NCBI GenBank assembly: GCA_905221605.1 | Contig: CAJNDS010002601.1 | Span: 223,501 to 235,000 of the forward strand | Direction: 5' to 3' | Length of the DNA stretch: 11,500 bases | DNA from: Symbiodinium natans | Taxonomy: Eukaryota; Sar; Dinophyceae; Suessiales; Symbiodiniaceae | Shown here: piece after piece, positions 1 through 7,420 of the stretch | Numbering within the stretch: the stretch's first letter is position 1 | Layout of the letters: each line of letters begins with the position of its first letter | Position numbers and translations under genes: made by a program | The notes under the pieces: generated by a model | What the model was told of the DNA's origin: nothing | The model's database searches: none | The model's input: only the letters and a program-made list of their open reading frames with translations

Positions 1-120
1 GCAAATTTGAGAGCCGGCCCCCAAACATCCCTGTGAACCGAACGAAGCCGTGACCCCGAACCCTAAGCTTGGTTCAGGTTAGGGTTTAGGGTCCTAATTG
101 GGAACTGCTGGGGGCCGATG
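1..120. other. Left flank with telomere-like remnant
   Basis: Bases 1-60 match nothing I recognise. Bases 61-93 carry decayed telomere-like words: CCCTAAGC near 61, then GGTTAGGGTTTAGGG at about 77-91 in the G-rich orientation on the + strand. About one and a half exact TTTAGGG units remain, so this is an interstitial remnant and not a functional telomere. It lies about 30 bases left of the 54-bp satellite, and telomeric words in the opposite orientation lie directly right of that satellite (2632 onward), so the satellite is bracketed by inverted telomeric tracts. Confidence 0.55.
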
Positions 121-180
121 GACCCGACAAGGCCCCTGGTTGGGCGACAAATCCGACCATCATCAGCATCAGTTGGCCCT
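121..180 (-). repeat. Inverted leading unit of the 54-bp satellite
   Basis: Read on the minus strand, 155-179 gives the satellite core (GGGCCAACTGATGCTGATGA, then TGGTC), and 122-134 gives the linker words CCTTGTCGGG. This unit is therefore reverse-complemented relative to every copy from 208 onward. The orientation flip lies near 180-195, where the inverted core is followed directly by the GGGCCCCTCAGGCCC element of the forward array. The first inverted and first forward cores could pair with a spacer of about 30 bases. Confidence 0.85.
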
Positions 181-2630
181 TCTGGGCCCCTCAGGCCCAG
201 GCAGGGGCCAACTAATGCTGATGATGCTCGCCTTGTCGGGCCCCTCAGGCCCAGCGAAGGGCCCCTCACACCCAGCGATGCTCATGATGCTCGCCAGGGG
301 CCAACTGATGCTGATGATGCTCGCCTTGTCGGGCGCCTGCCCAGCCAGGGCCCAACTAATGCTGATGATGCTCGCCTTGTCGGACCCCTCAGGCCCAGCG
401 AAGGGCCCCTCACACCCAGCGATGCTCATGATGCTCACCTTGTCGGGTTTCTCACGCCCACACAGGGGCCAACTGATGCTGATGATGCTCGCCTTGGCGG
501 GCCTTCACGCCCAGCCAGGGGCCAACTGATGCTGATGATGCTCGCCTTGTCGGGCCCGTCAGGCCCAGCCAGGGGCCAACTGATGCTGATGATGCTCGCC
601 TTGTCGTGTTTCTCACGCCCACACAGCGGCCAACTGATGCTGATGATGCTCGCCTTGTCGGGTTTCTCACGCCCACACAGGGGCCAACTGATGCTGATGA
701 TGCTCGCCTTGTCGGGCCCCTCAGGCCCGGCCAGGGGCCAACTGATGCTGATGATGCTCGCCTTGTCGGGCTGTCTGGGCCAACTGATGCTGATGATGCT
801 CGCCTTGTCGGGTTTCTCACGCCCAGCCAGGGGCCAACTGATGCTGATGATGCTCGCCTTGTCGGGCCCTCAGGCCCAGCCAGGGGCCAACTGATGCTCG
901 CCTTGTCGGGCCCCTCAGGCCCAGCCAGGGGCCAACTGATGCTGATGATGCTCGCCTTGTCGGGTTTCTCACGCCCATTGTGAAACCCCTCAGGCCCAGC
1001 CAGGGGCCAACTGATGCTGATGATGCTCGCCTTGTCGGGCTTATCAGGCCCAGCCAGGGGCCAACTAATGCTGATGCTCACCTTGTCAGGCCCCTCAGGC
1101 CAAGCGAAGGGCCCCTCACACCCAGCGATGCTCATGATGCTCGCCAGGGGCCAACTGATGGTGATGATGCTCGAATTGTCGGGCCCCTCAGGCCCAGCCA
1201 GGGGCCAACTGATGCTGATGATGCTCGCCTTGTCGGGCCCCTCAGGCCCAGCCAGGAGCCAACTGATGCTGATGATGCTCGCCTTGTCGGGCCCCTCAGG
1301 CCCAGCCAGGCGCCAACCGATGCTGATGATGCACGCCTTGTTGGGCCCCTCAGGCCCAGCGAAGCGCCCCTCACACCCAGCGATGCTCATGATGCTCGCC
1401 AGGGGAAAACTGATGCTGATGATGCTCGCCTTGTCGGGTTTCTCACGCCCACACCGGGGCCAACTGATGCTGATGATGCTCGCCTTGTCGGGCAGCCAGG
1501 AGCCAACTGATGCTGATGATGCTCGCCTTGTCGGGCCCCTCAGGCCCAGCCAGGGGCCAACTGATGCTGATGATGCTCGCCTTGTCGGGTTTCTCACGCC
1601 CACACAGTGGCCAACTGATGCTGATGATGCTCACCTTGTCGGCTTTCTCACGCCCACACGGGCCAACTGATGCTGATGATGCTCGCCTTGTCGGGCCTTC
1701 ACGCCCAGCCAGGGGCCAACTGATGCTGATGATGCTCGCCTTGTCGGGCCCCTCAGGCCCAGCCAGGGGCCAACCGATGCTGATGATGCTCGCCTTGTCG
1801 GACCCCTGAGGCCCAGCCAGGGGCCAACTGATGCTGATGATGCTCGCCTTGTTCGGCCCCTCAGGCCCAGCCAGGGGCCAACTGATGCTGATGATGCTCG
1901 CCTTGTCGAACCCCTCAGCCCAGTCAAAGGCCAACTGATGTTGATGATGCTCGCCTTGTCGGGCCCCTCAGGCCCAGCCAAAGGCCAACTGATGCTGATG
2001 ATGCTCGCCTTGTCGGGCCTTTCAGGCCCAGCCAGGGGCCAACTGATGCTGATGATGCTCGCCTTGTCGGGCCCCTCAGGCCCAGCCAGGGGCCAACTGA
2101 TGCTGATGATGCTCGCCTTGTCGGGCCCCTCAGGCCAGGGGCCAACTGATGCTGATGATGCTCGCCTTGTCGGGCCCCTCACCAACTGATGCTGATGATG
2201 CTCGCCTTGTCGGGCCCCTCAGGCCCAGCCAGGGGCCAACTGATGCTGATGATGCTCGCCTTGTCGGGCCCTCAGGCCCAGCCAGGGGCCAACTGATGCT
2301 GATGATGCTCGCCTTGTCGGGCCCCTCAGGCCCAGCCAGGGGCCAACCGATGCTGATGATGCTCGCCTTGTCGGGCCCCTCAGGCCCAGCCAGGGGCCAA
2401 CTGATGCTGATGATGCTCGCCTTGTCGGGCTTGAGAGTCAGGGGCCAACTGATGCTGATGATGCTCGCCTTGTCGGGCCCCTCAGGCCCAGCCAGGGGCC
2501 TGATGCTGATGATGCTCGCCTTGTCGGGCCCCTCAGGCCAGCCAGCGGCCAACTGATGCTGATGATGCTCGCCTTGTCGGGCCCCTCGGCCCCAGCCATG
2601 GGTCAACTGATGTCGGGTTTCTCACGTCCA
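181..2630 (+). repeat. 54-bp satellite array, about 43 forward copies
   Basis: The unit has three parts: GGGCCCCTCAGGCCCAGCC, then AGGGG, then CCAACTGATGCTGATGATGC followed by TCGCCTTGTC. The CCAACT word recurs at 208, 301, 352, 469, 522, 576, 630, 684, 738, 780, 834, 887, 932 and so on to 2602. Most steps are exactly 54 bp. Others are 53, 52, 51, 50, 49, 48, 45, 43, 42 or 40, and a few are long (75, 89-94, 117). Several copies replace the first part with GGGTTTCTCACGCCCACAC (for example 658, 1436 and 1587); these are concentrated in the left and central array. From about 1750 rightward the CCCCTCAGGCCC form dominates and copies are more uniform. The last copies (2499-2602) are degenerate, as expected at an array edge. 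Within a unit, GGCCCCT and AGGGGCC can form a 7-bp stem. Because 54 is divisible by three, several frames stay open for long runs (for example GPTDADDARLVGPLRPSQ), but the many 53, 52, 49, 43 and 40-bp steps break every frame, so I treat this as non-coding satellite. Confidence 0.95.
238..300 (+). repeat. Extended satellite unit with 39-bp insert (first copy)
   Basis: Here the 54-bp unit is lengthened by an internal segment containing AAGGGCCCCTCACACCCAGC and GATGCTCATGATGCTCGCC, giving a 93-bp step from 208 to 301. The same extension recurs near 377-437, 1097-1150 and 1345-1405. The insert resembles a partial second unit, with GATGCTCATGATGCTCGCC a near-copy of the core, so a nested partial duplication later spread to four places is the simplest reading. 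The four copies mark segmental duplication blocks in the left half of the array; none occurs after about 1405. Confidence 0.8.
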
Positions 2631-2760
2631 GCCTAAACCCTAAACCCTACATAGTGCCTGGAAGGGGGAAGGGTACCTAGTTCGCTAGTTCAGCAGGAGC
2701 GCTGAATCCTTCAGAGCCCAACCCTAATAAATCCTAAACCCTAAACGCTAAACCCTCGCC
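2630..2760 (-). repeat. Interstitial telomeric tracts, C-rich orientation
   Basis: GCCTAAACCCTAAACCCTAC at 2631-2650 abuts the end of the 54-bp array. A second tract at about 2718-2757 (ACCCTAATAAATCCTAAACC, then CTAAACGCTAAACCC) is more degenerate. The roughly 65 bases between them show nothing recognisable. The tracts are CCCTAAA on the + strand, opposite to the remnant near 77-93 and to the G-rich tract at 2861. Short length and interruptions indicate internal decayed repeats rather than a chromosome end. Confidence 0.8.
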
Positions 2761-2860
2761 TGAGGCGTGAAGAACCAGATTGTTACGGACCGGACCAATT
2801 GCCCGGAGTACAGCGAGTGCCTAGCCTTGAGATTGTTTTCCAGGGATTTTTGCCCCACTT
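2761..2860. other. Spacer between opposed telomeric tracts
   Basis: About 100 bases of mixed composition with no repeat, open frame or RNA-like fold that I can defend. It separates CCCTAAA-type tracts on its left from TTTAGGG-type tracts on its right. Confidence 0.5.
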
Positions 2861-2957
2861 GGGGTTTAGGGGTTTAGGGGCTTAGGGGTTTGGGGTCTAG
2901 GGTTTAGGGTTTAGGGAGGTAGGGTTTGGGTTTGTTTTTAGGGGTTTAGGGTTTGCC
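2861..2957 (+). repeat. Interstitial telomeric tract, G-rich orientation
   Basis: A run of variants such as GGGGTTTAGGGG, GGCTTAGGGG, GGTTTGGGG and GGGTTTAGGGTTTAGGG. Exact TTTAGGG units are mixed with GGGG-extended ones and a T-rich interruption at about 2928-2940. The closely spaced G-runs would be compatible with a G-quadruplex on the + strand. Its orientation is opposite to the tracts at 2630-2760. Confidence 0.85.
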
Positions 2958-3137
2958 AAACATGCTGGGACGACATGGGGCAGAATGTACGGTCAAAACT
3001 TATGATAAGAAAGGTTCGAAGGTCCACCAGAGTCTGGGACATTTCTTAACCAGGCAGATGTATTAAGAAAGGTAGATTTGAGGCGAGAGTCTTGAAACCA
3101 TTTCTTATTCAACCTGACCAACCCTTTGCTTTCTCCG
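2958..3137. other. Non-repetitive spacer
   Basis: About 180 bases between the telomeric tract and the 8-bp minisatellite. TTAAGAAAGGT at about 3063 and TAAGAAAGGTTC at about 3005 are weak echoes of each other. No gene or regulatory element is recognisable. An ATG at 3092 opens a frame that runs straight into the minisatellite and is not considered real. Confidence 0.45.
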
Positions 3138-3347
3138 CCCTCCAGCCCTCCAGCCCTCCAGCCCTCCAGCCCTCCAGCCCTCCAGGATTAAGCCCTCCAG
3201 CCCTCCAGCCCTCCAGCCCTCCAGCCCTCCAGGATCCAGCCCTCCAGCCCTCCAGCCCTCCAGCCCTCCAGCCCTCCAGCCCTCCAGCCCTCCAGCCCTC
3301 CAGCCCTCCAGCCCTCCAGCCCTCCAGCCTCCAGGGCAGCCTCCAGG
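3138..3347 (+). repeat. 8-bp minisatellite CCCTCCAG, left arm
   Basis: Near-perfect tandem CCCTCCAG units, about 25 copies. They are interrupted by a variant containing AGGATTAAG at about 3184-3192 and by AGGATCC at 3231-3237. The strand is strongly pyrimidine-rich. The arm runs without a spacer into its reverse complement, so it forms one side of a ~420-bp palindrome. The frame opened at 3092 reads ALQPSSPP repeats here because three 8-bp units make 24 bases; that is a by-product of the repeat. Confidence 0.95.
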
Positions 3348-3558
3348 GCTGGAGGGCTGGAGGGCTGGAGGGCTGGAGGGCTGGAGGGCTTAATCCTGGA
3401 GGGCTTAATCCTGGAGGGCTGGAGGGCTTAATCCTGGAGGGCTGGAGGGCTGGAGGGCTGGAGGGCTGGAGGGCTGGAGGGCTGAGGGCTGGAGGGCTGG
3501 AGGGCTGGAGGGCTTAATCCTGGAGGGCCTGGAGGGCTGGAGGGCTGGAGGGCTGGAG
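3348..3558 (-). repeat. 8-bp minisatellite, inverted right arm (CTGGAGGG)
   Basis: Tandem CTGGAGGG units, the exact reverse complement of the left arm, with GGCTTAATCC interruptions near 3388, 3403, 3427 and 3511. The interruption at 3511-3524 mirrors the left-arm interruption at 3181-3194 around a centre near 3352. The other three have no left partner, so the right arm has expanded or rearranged since the inversion. At the junction (3331-3356) CCTCCAGGG occurs twice, and CTCCAG-GG-CTGGAG gives a hairpin with almost no loop. The array ends at about 3558 where single-copy-looking sequence resumes. Confidence 0.95.
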
Positions 3559-4015
3559 CCTTGCAAAAAGGCCATTCAATTTGTAATTACGTTTGGGTTG
3601 CGATTCAGACTCTGAATATATTTATTTTTCTCAATTCGAGAGTCTAATTTCTTGCTTCATAAAATTTCTTAACACAAAGTTCCACCGTACCGCGGCGCAG
3701 TACTGTACAGCGTGTGCTGTCTTCAGCTGTGTGTCTATGGCAAGTTCGGGTACGCCTGGGGTTTACCCATCAAATTCGTTATCTCTTGCCTTCCAACTCA
3801 GATTGCTCTTGGGGTACGTTCGTCTCCTAAGCTCCCCCAACCGAAGTGGACATGGAACGTAGGCAGCAGCGCTCAGTTTTTGCTGAGGAACCCAACAAAG
3901 TCCCTAAAAGGGAGTGCCAATGATATTGACTATCTCCCCAAAAGCCCTAGAAAGGGAAGTTGTAATCACAATGATTTTTTAGGATCCTTAAGAAGACCCT
4001 AGAATATCTCATATG
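3559..4015 (+). other. Low-repeat segment with an unrecognised open frame
   Basis: This is one of the few segments free of obvious tandem repeats. A + strand frame is open from 3673 (after a TAA at 3670) to a TAG at 4000-4002, about 109 codons of mixed composition (C-terminal part includes PKLPQPKWTWNVGSSAQFLL). It has no ATG near its left end; only a GTG at 3712 could serve, which a eukaryotic nuclear gene would not normally use, so it could at most be an exon or a pseudogene fragment. I recognise no domain. An overlapping + strand frame at 3593-3862 is equally unremarkable. Small inverted repeats such as TCCCTAAAAGGGA at about 3901 are present. Confidence 0.15.
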
Positions 4016-4166
4016 TGGACATATATGTATATATGCTTATATACACATACATATACATATATATATATATATGTATACGTATAGATATGCATATATATAT
4101 ATATATATGTATATGTCATATGTCATAGAGTTTACACACATACATACATATATATATATATATGTG
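4016..4166. repeat. AT-rich microsatellite (TA)n with (TACA)n
   Basis: Three long alternating TA runs (about 4055-4071, 4090-4109 and 4148-4163) are separated by ATGTATACGTATAGATATGC and by a CATATGTCATAG / ACACATACATACA segment. Alternating TA is self-complementary and easily unwound. A small open frame through it (YTYRYAYIYIYMYM) is a by-product of the repeat. Confidence 0.95.
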
Positions 4167-4660
4167 GCATGGACCTTTAGGGTCTATTTGGCACTCCCCT
4201 TTTGTTTGCTACTTAAACGGTTCAATTCACACATACAATTTGTAGGGTTTAGGCTTAAGGCTAAATTTATGGCTTAGGGCTAGTTCGGTTCACGGCTAAG
4301 GGCTCCCATGTTTGGCATCACATCTCTTATTTTCCTAGGGCTTCGCCACCTACCATCTCATTCTAGGGTGTAAGTTTTCCATTCAACCCTCGTTTAAAGG
4401 GTGTGGTGTTTGCCATAGATATACTACTTTAAAAAAATCAATGATATCATAAATAACGCTAACTACAGGAGCTGCTGGAAATGACAAACCCTGAGCGCCC
4501 TCAAGTGTGTTGCTTTAAATAAGACGATAACATACTTCTTTGTCAATAAATATGATTTCCTTCTTCCCATGACCATACTGTTGTTTTAGCCGCTTTTCGC
4601 CTTTTCCTATTAGTATTGTTTTTGCTTACCTGATATAACACGAAGGAAGGGAAAAAGGGA
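4167..4660. other. Low-repeat AT-leaning spacer with decayed telomere-like words
   Basis: About 500 bases without a defensible gene. Around 4240-4300 there are repeated words such as TAGGGTTTAGGCTTAAGGCT, GGCTTAGGGC and GGCTAAGGGC, which could be degenerate TTTAGGG-derived sequence. TTTGGCA recurs at about 4188 and 4312. The region passes into the purine/pyrimidine block zone near 4640. Confidence 0.4.
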
Positions 4661-4754
4661 AGACACCACTTCATCTCGATGTGTTTATCTCTTCTTTCCT
4701 TCCCTCTCAAGCTTTTTTTCAGTCTCTCGCTCTCTCTCTCTTCCTCGCTCTGTC

Positions 4755-4785
<31 letters not shown>

Positions 4786-5640
4786 GCCATCTCTTGCTCT
4801 CTCATCCCTCCCCTCCCCTCTTTCCTCCCTCCCCTTCTTTCCAAAACTTTCTGCGGACAATAAGGAATAACAGAGAACAAAAAGGAAAAGATAGGATGAA
4901 GGCAGATGGTGGGGACAGGAAGGGAGAACTCCTCTTTCGCTCGGCTCACACGTTTTCTCTTCCCTTGCCTTCATCCTCTGCTCTTCTCCCTTTTCTCTTC
5001 ATAAGAAGAAAGGACAAATGAAAGGAAACGAGAGCTCAGGGAAAGCAAGACGCCCTCGCTCTCATCATCTGCCCTTCCTCGACTGCATTGTCTCCATCTC
5101 TCTCCCTCTCACCCTCCCTCCCTCTCTACTTCCGCAAATTCCCTTTGGCCAGGGAAAGAAAGACAGAAAGTAAGAGAGAAAGTAAGAGAGAAACACAGAG
5201 AGAGAGAGAGAGAGAGAGGGAGGGAGAGAGAGAGAGAGAGAGGGAGAAAGGGAGAGAGAGAGAGGGGGCGAGAGACAGAGAGAGGGGGAGAGAAAGAGAG
5301 AGGGGGGATGATAAGAAGAAGAGATGGAGAAAGCAGCAGGGCTTTGTCCCCGCCTCTGTTCATTCCTTGTTCTTCTCTCCTGTCTCATTGGTGATCAGTG
5401 ATGAACCAAGAAGAGCTTTCCGTTCTTTCATTTTCTTTTTTCTGGTGGAAAGCTAAGAAGCAGAAAGGAGAGGAAGGAACGTGGAGAAATAGAAAGAGAA
5501 GCAAGAACGAAAAGAACAATACGCAGAAATGACGGAGAGAAAAGGAGAACTGCAAGCCCAGCGGAAGAAGAAAATAGAGAGAGAGAGAAGAGATGAAGAT
5601 AAGATAAGGGTGAAAAGGTGAAAAGAATGAAAACAACAAT
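4661..5640. repeat. Alternating polypyrimidine/polypurine block zone I with CT and GA microsatellites
   Basis: The + strand switches between pyrimidine-rich (4680-4855, 4935-5005, 5055-5145, 5345-5455) and purine-rich (4860-4935, 5006-5053, 5150-5345, 5457-5640) blocks of 50-200 bases. Simple-repeat cores are (CT)n at about 4722-4779 and (GA)n with GGGA interruptions at about 5198-5305. Open frames on both strands translate to serine/leucine-rich or arginine/glutamate-rich low-complexity peptides, which is what R/Y-biased DNA gives regardless of function. Adjacent Y and R blocks can pair as imperfect hairpins, and the GA tract is mirror-symmetric, so a triplex-type structure is possible. I see no gene. 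Confidence 0.85.
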
Positions 5641-5662
5641 CTAAAAGCAAAGTAGCTAAACA

Positions 5663-5785
5663 AAACCTTCTGGCTTACCCCTTCAACTCTAAACCACCCT
5701 AAACCCTCGGTATATTGAGATATAACAGCACAGTTCCCGTAGCATGCTATATCAGAAAACCATTTCTTCCTACGAGACGTACAAC
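5663..5785 (+). repeat. Direct duplication, copy 1
   Basis: It begins AAACCTTCTGGCTTACCCC and continues with CTCTAAACCACCCTAAACCC, ATAACAGCACAGTTCCCGTA, the 10-bp palindrome TAGCATGCTA (5740-5749), and CATTTCTTCCTACGAGACG. The same order of words recurs 174 bases downstream with small indels and substitutions. It contains telomere-like CCCTAAACCC. I recognise no coding function. Confidence 0.85.
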
Positions 5786-5836
5786 CGCCTAAAACACGGT
5801 GACGAAAAATATAACAGTGCAATGAGGCGTCTGAAA

Positions 5837-5958
5837 AAACTTTCTGGCTTGCCCCTTCAACTCTAAACCACTAAACCCTCGCTATATCAAGGCTTAACAG
5901 CACAGTTCCCGTAGCATGCTATGTCATTTCTTCTTACGAGACGCACAACATAAACCAA
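5837..5958 (+). repeat. Direct duplication, copy 2
   Basis: Second copy of the 5663 unit: AAACTTTCTGGCTTGCCCC, CTCTAAACCACTAAACCCTC, TTAACAGCACAGTTCCCGTA, TAGCATGCTA (5912-5921) and CATTTCTTCTTACGAGACGC. Relative to copy 1 it lacks a few bases in the telomere-like word and about 13 bases (GAAAACC region) after the palindrome. Roughly 50 unrelated bases (5786-5836) separate the two copies, so this is a spaced duplication, possibly the remains of a longer tandem array. Confidence 0.85.
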
Positions 5959-6470
5959 GGTTTCGTACACTTTTTGTAGTCAGGATGTGATACCCTGTTG
6001 CTTTGGACGAGTATTATGTAAGACCTTATGCGCCTGTGAGTCTTGCGGATACTTGGAAAATAAGCATTATCCGTGACAAATGGTAACCATGACGGGAGAT
6101 TTGTGGGAACCATTAAGAATGAAAAGCAAGATACTTGCGAGCAACTACTTGCAGCCTGCTGGTCTCAGGAAATCGCGAAAGGATATTTGCTCACAGTATT
6201 CTCGTGTCCCTGGGGCTTACAGTAAATGATTTTCCGCATTGCCCTATGCGCTCGAATACTTCTTAGTCTTATGGTTCGTTCTCCGCTATCGGTATTTGTT
6301 TGATATGCCATAAATTTATCCTATATACACAGATCATGTGGGCACCTATTCTAAGTACTTTCTCTTTGCGGCTTGCTGACTGAGAGATGTTTTCAGGTGT
6401 GAAAAGGCCTCACGCGCCAACATCTGCTTCTGGACAACAAAGTAGAGATAATATGTTTTGTGAAGGGGGG
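5959..6470. other. Low-repeat spacer
   Basis: About 510 bases of balanced composition, the most single-copy-looking stretch in the window. All three + strand frames are interrupted. The longest ATG-started frame I find is 6089-6229 (46 residues, starting MTGDLWEPLRMKSKILASNY), unrecognised and too short to defend. A G7 run lies at about 6463-6469, just before the fold-back array. I saw no RNA gene. Confidence 0.4.
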
Positions 6471-6480
6471 GCCAAGACAG

Positions 6481-6575
6481 TGCTTAATCGGCCCTGGGTT
6501 TGACGATTGAAGATTGAAGACACCGGGGAACTCTCCCCGGAGCATCTTCAATCCCAGACCCATGCCGATTAAGCA
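6481..6575 (+). repeat. Fold-back element A
   Basis: A 95-bp element bounded by TGCTTAATCGGC and its exact complement GCCGATTAAGCA. Inside, GATTGAAGATTGAAGA pairs with ATCTTCAATC, and the centre is the imperfect palindrome CCGGGGAACTCTCCCCGG. The whole element can fold into one long hairpin. Size and structure resemble a miniature inverted-repeat element, but no target-site duplication is visible because neighbouring elements abut it. Confidence 0.9.
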
Positions 6576-6673
6576 CTTCGGCCCAGGGTTAAAAGTCTAG
6601 GATTGAAGATGCTCCGGGGAGAGTTCCCGGGCATCTTCAATCTTCAATCTTCAAACGCAGGGCCGATTAAGCA
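6574..6673 (-). repeat. Fold-back element B, inverted relative to A
   Basis: It starts with a damaged terminus (CACTTCGGCCCAGGGTT) directly against element A and ends with an intact GCCGATTAAGCA. Its centre, GCTCCGGGGAGAGTTCCCGG, is the reverse complement of A's centre, so A and B are head-to-head. Its right arm has an extra ATCTTCA repeat. Confidence 0.85.
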
Positions 6674-6683
6674 CTCCACCTGC

Positions 6684-6778
6684 TGCTTAATCGGCCCTTG
6701 GATTGAAGGTTGAAGATTGAATATGCCATGGAACTCTCCCCGGAGTATCTTCAACCCCAGACCCCTGCCGATTAAGCA
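6684..6778 (+). repeat. Fold-back element C
   Basis: A 95-bp element, the same length and orientation as A, with TGCTTAATCGGC and GCCGATTAAGCA termini and centre GGAACTCTCCCCGGAG. It starts 203 bases after A, which suggests that the A-B pair was the unit of a tandem duplication. The B-C spacer CTCCACCTGC is the reverse complement of the D-E spacer GCAGGTGGAG. Confidence 0.88.
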
Positions 6779-6784
6779 GTTCAT

Positions 6785-6881
6785 CTGCCTAATCGGCCCA
6801 GGGTTGAGAATCTATGATTGAAGGTGCTCCGGGAGAGTTCCCGGGCATCTTCAATCTTCAAACCCAGGGCCAATTTAAGCA
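6785..6881 (-). repeat. Fold-back element D
   Basis: Orientation as B (centre GCTCCGGGAGAGTTCCCGGG). The left terminus is CTGCCTAATCGGCCCAGGG. The right terminus is altered to CCAATTTAAGCA. It follows C after about seven bases. Confidence 0.85.
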
Positions 6882-6888
6882 GGTGGAG

Positions 6889-6991
6889 CGCTCAATCGGC
6901 CTTGAGGCCGAAGGATCAGGATTGAAGATGCTCGGGGAGAGTTCCTCGGCATCTTCAATCTTTAATCTTCAAACCCAGGGCCGATTAAGCA
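6889..6991 (-). repeat. Fold-back element E
   Basis: Same orientation as B and D (centre CTCGGGGAGAGTTCCTCGGC). The left terminus is degenerate (GCTCAATCGGCC) and the right terminus intact (GCCGATTAAGCA). It holds a local palindrome GGCCTTGAGGCC at about 6898. An ATG-started frame at 6814-7050 spans D and E and is a by-product of the repeats. Confidence 0.85.
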
Positions 6992-7060
6992 GCTGGAGCG
7001 CTTACTCGGCCCTGGGGTCCAGTAGTTCAATATTTCATATGCTCTGCTAAAGTTTTCCGT
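6992..7060 (+). repeat. Truncated sixth fold-back copy
   Basis: After the spacer GCTGGAG the sequence resumes as CGCTTACTCGGCCCTGGGG, a left terminus of the same family, but the matching right half is missing. AGTAGTTCAATATTTCATAT and AGCATTTTCAAGCCCC are at most decayed interior. This marks the right edge of the array. Confidence 0.6.
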
Positions 7061-7119
7061 AGCATTTTCAAGCCCCCCTCCCAAAGATCCATCCGTATTT
7101 TGGTGTTTGGGATACCGAA

Positions 7120-7420
7120 GCAACGTAAGCCAAAGCTAAAATGAAAGGGAAGAAGTCCCTTTTTCCTCTGCCTATCTTCTTCCTCCCACTCCTCTCTTCC
7201 TCTCCTATTCTTCTCTTAGCGTAGAGCATGGAATGATGAGAGGGAAAGGGTAAAAGCGGATGAGAAAAGTGACAGAGAGGGCAGGGCGAAATCTTCATTT
7301 CCTTACCTTCTTCGTCCCTCTCACCTCTCCTTCTGATCGTTCTCTTGCTTTCTCATTTGAGAAGGATGTGGAAAGGAGGGAAGGGCAGGGCATGGAACCA
7401 TCCCAATGTTGCTGTTCTTA
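7120..7420. repeat. Polypyrimidine/polypurine block zone II, left part
   Basis: R/Y strand switching as at 4661-5640: pyrimidine-rich 7155-7217, purine-rich 7225-7290, pyrimidine-rich 7295-7357, purine-rich 7360-7400. The minus-strand frame 7068-7298 is low complexity at both ends and not recognised. I see no gene. Confidence 0.7.

Noticed and set aside
98-2606. Long open frames on both strands with 18-residue repeats (GPTDADDARLVGPLRPSQ, DKASIISISWPLAGPEGP and others)
   Set aside because: The repeat unit is 54 bp, divisible by three, so several frames stay open at once. Unit steps of 53, 52, 49, 43 and 40 bp shift the frame repeatedly, and no frame is favoured over the whole array.
138-2630. 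CRISPR-like array
   Set aside because: Units are contiguous with no unique spacers, variation is spread through the unit, and the context is eukaryotic with telomeric repeats and microsatellites.
3092-3517. Proline/serine-rich protein (ALQPSSPP repeats)
   Set aside because: Entirely explained by the 8-bp minisatellite read in triplets; the frame turns into glycine/tryptophan-rich repeats where the array inverts.
5088-5456. Arginine/glutamate-rich (RERERE) protein resembling an RS or coiled-coil factor
   Set aside because: A direct translation of a (GA)n microsatellite; the opposite strand is equally open as SLSLSL. No non-repetitive domain is attached.
6814-7050. 78-residue frame with duplicated IFNLQTQG
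   Set aside because: It lies inside fold-back elements D to E; the peptide repeat simply reflects the ~103-base DNA repeat.
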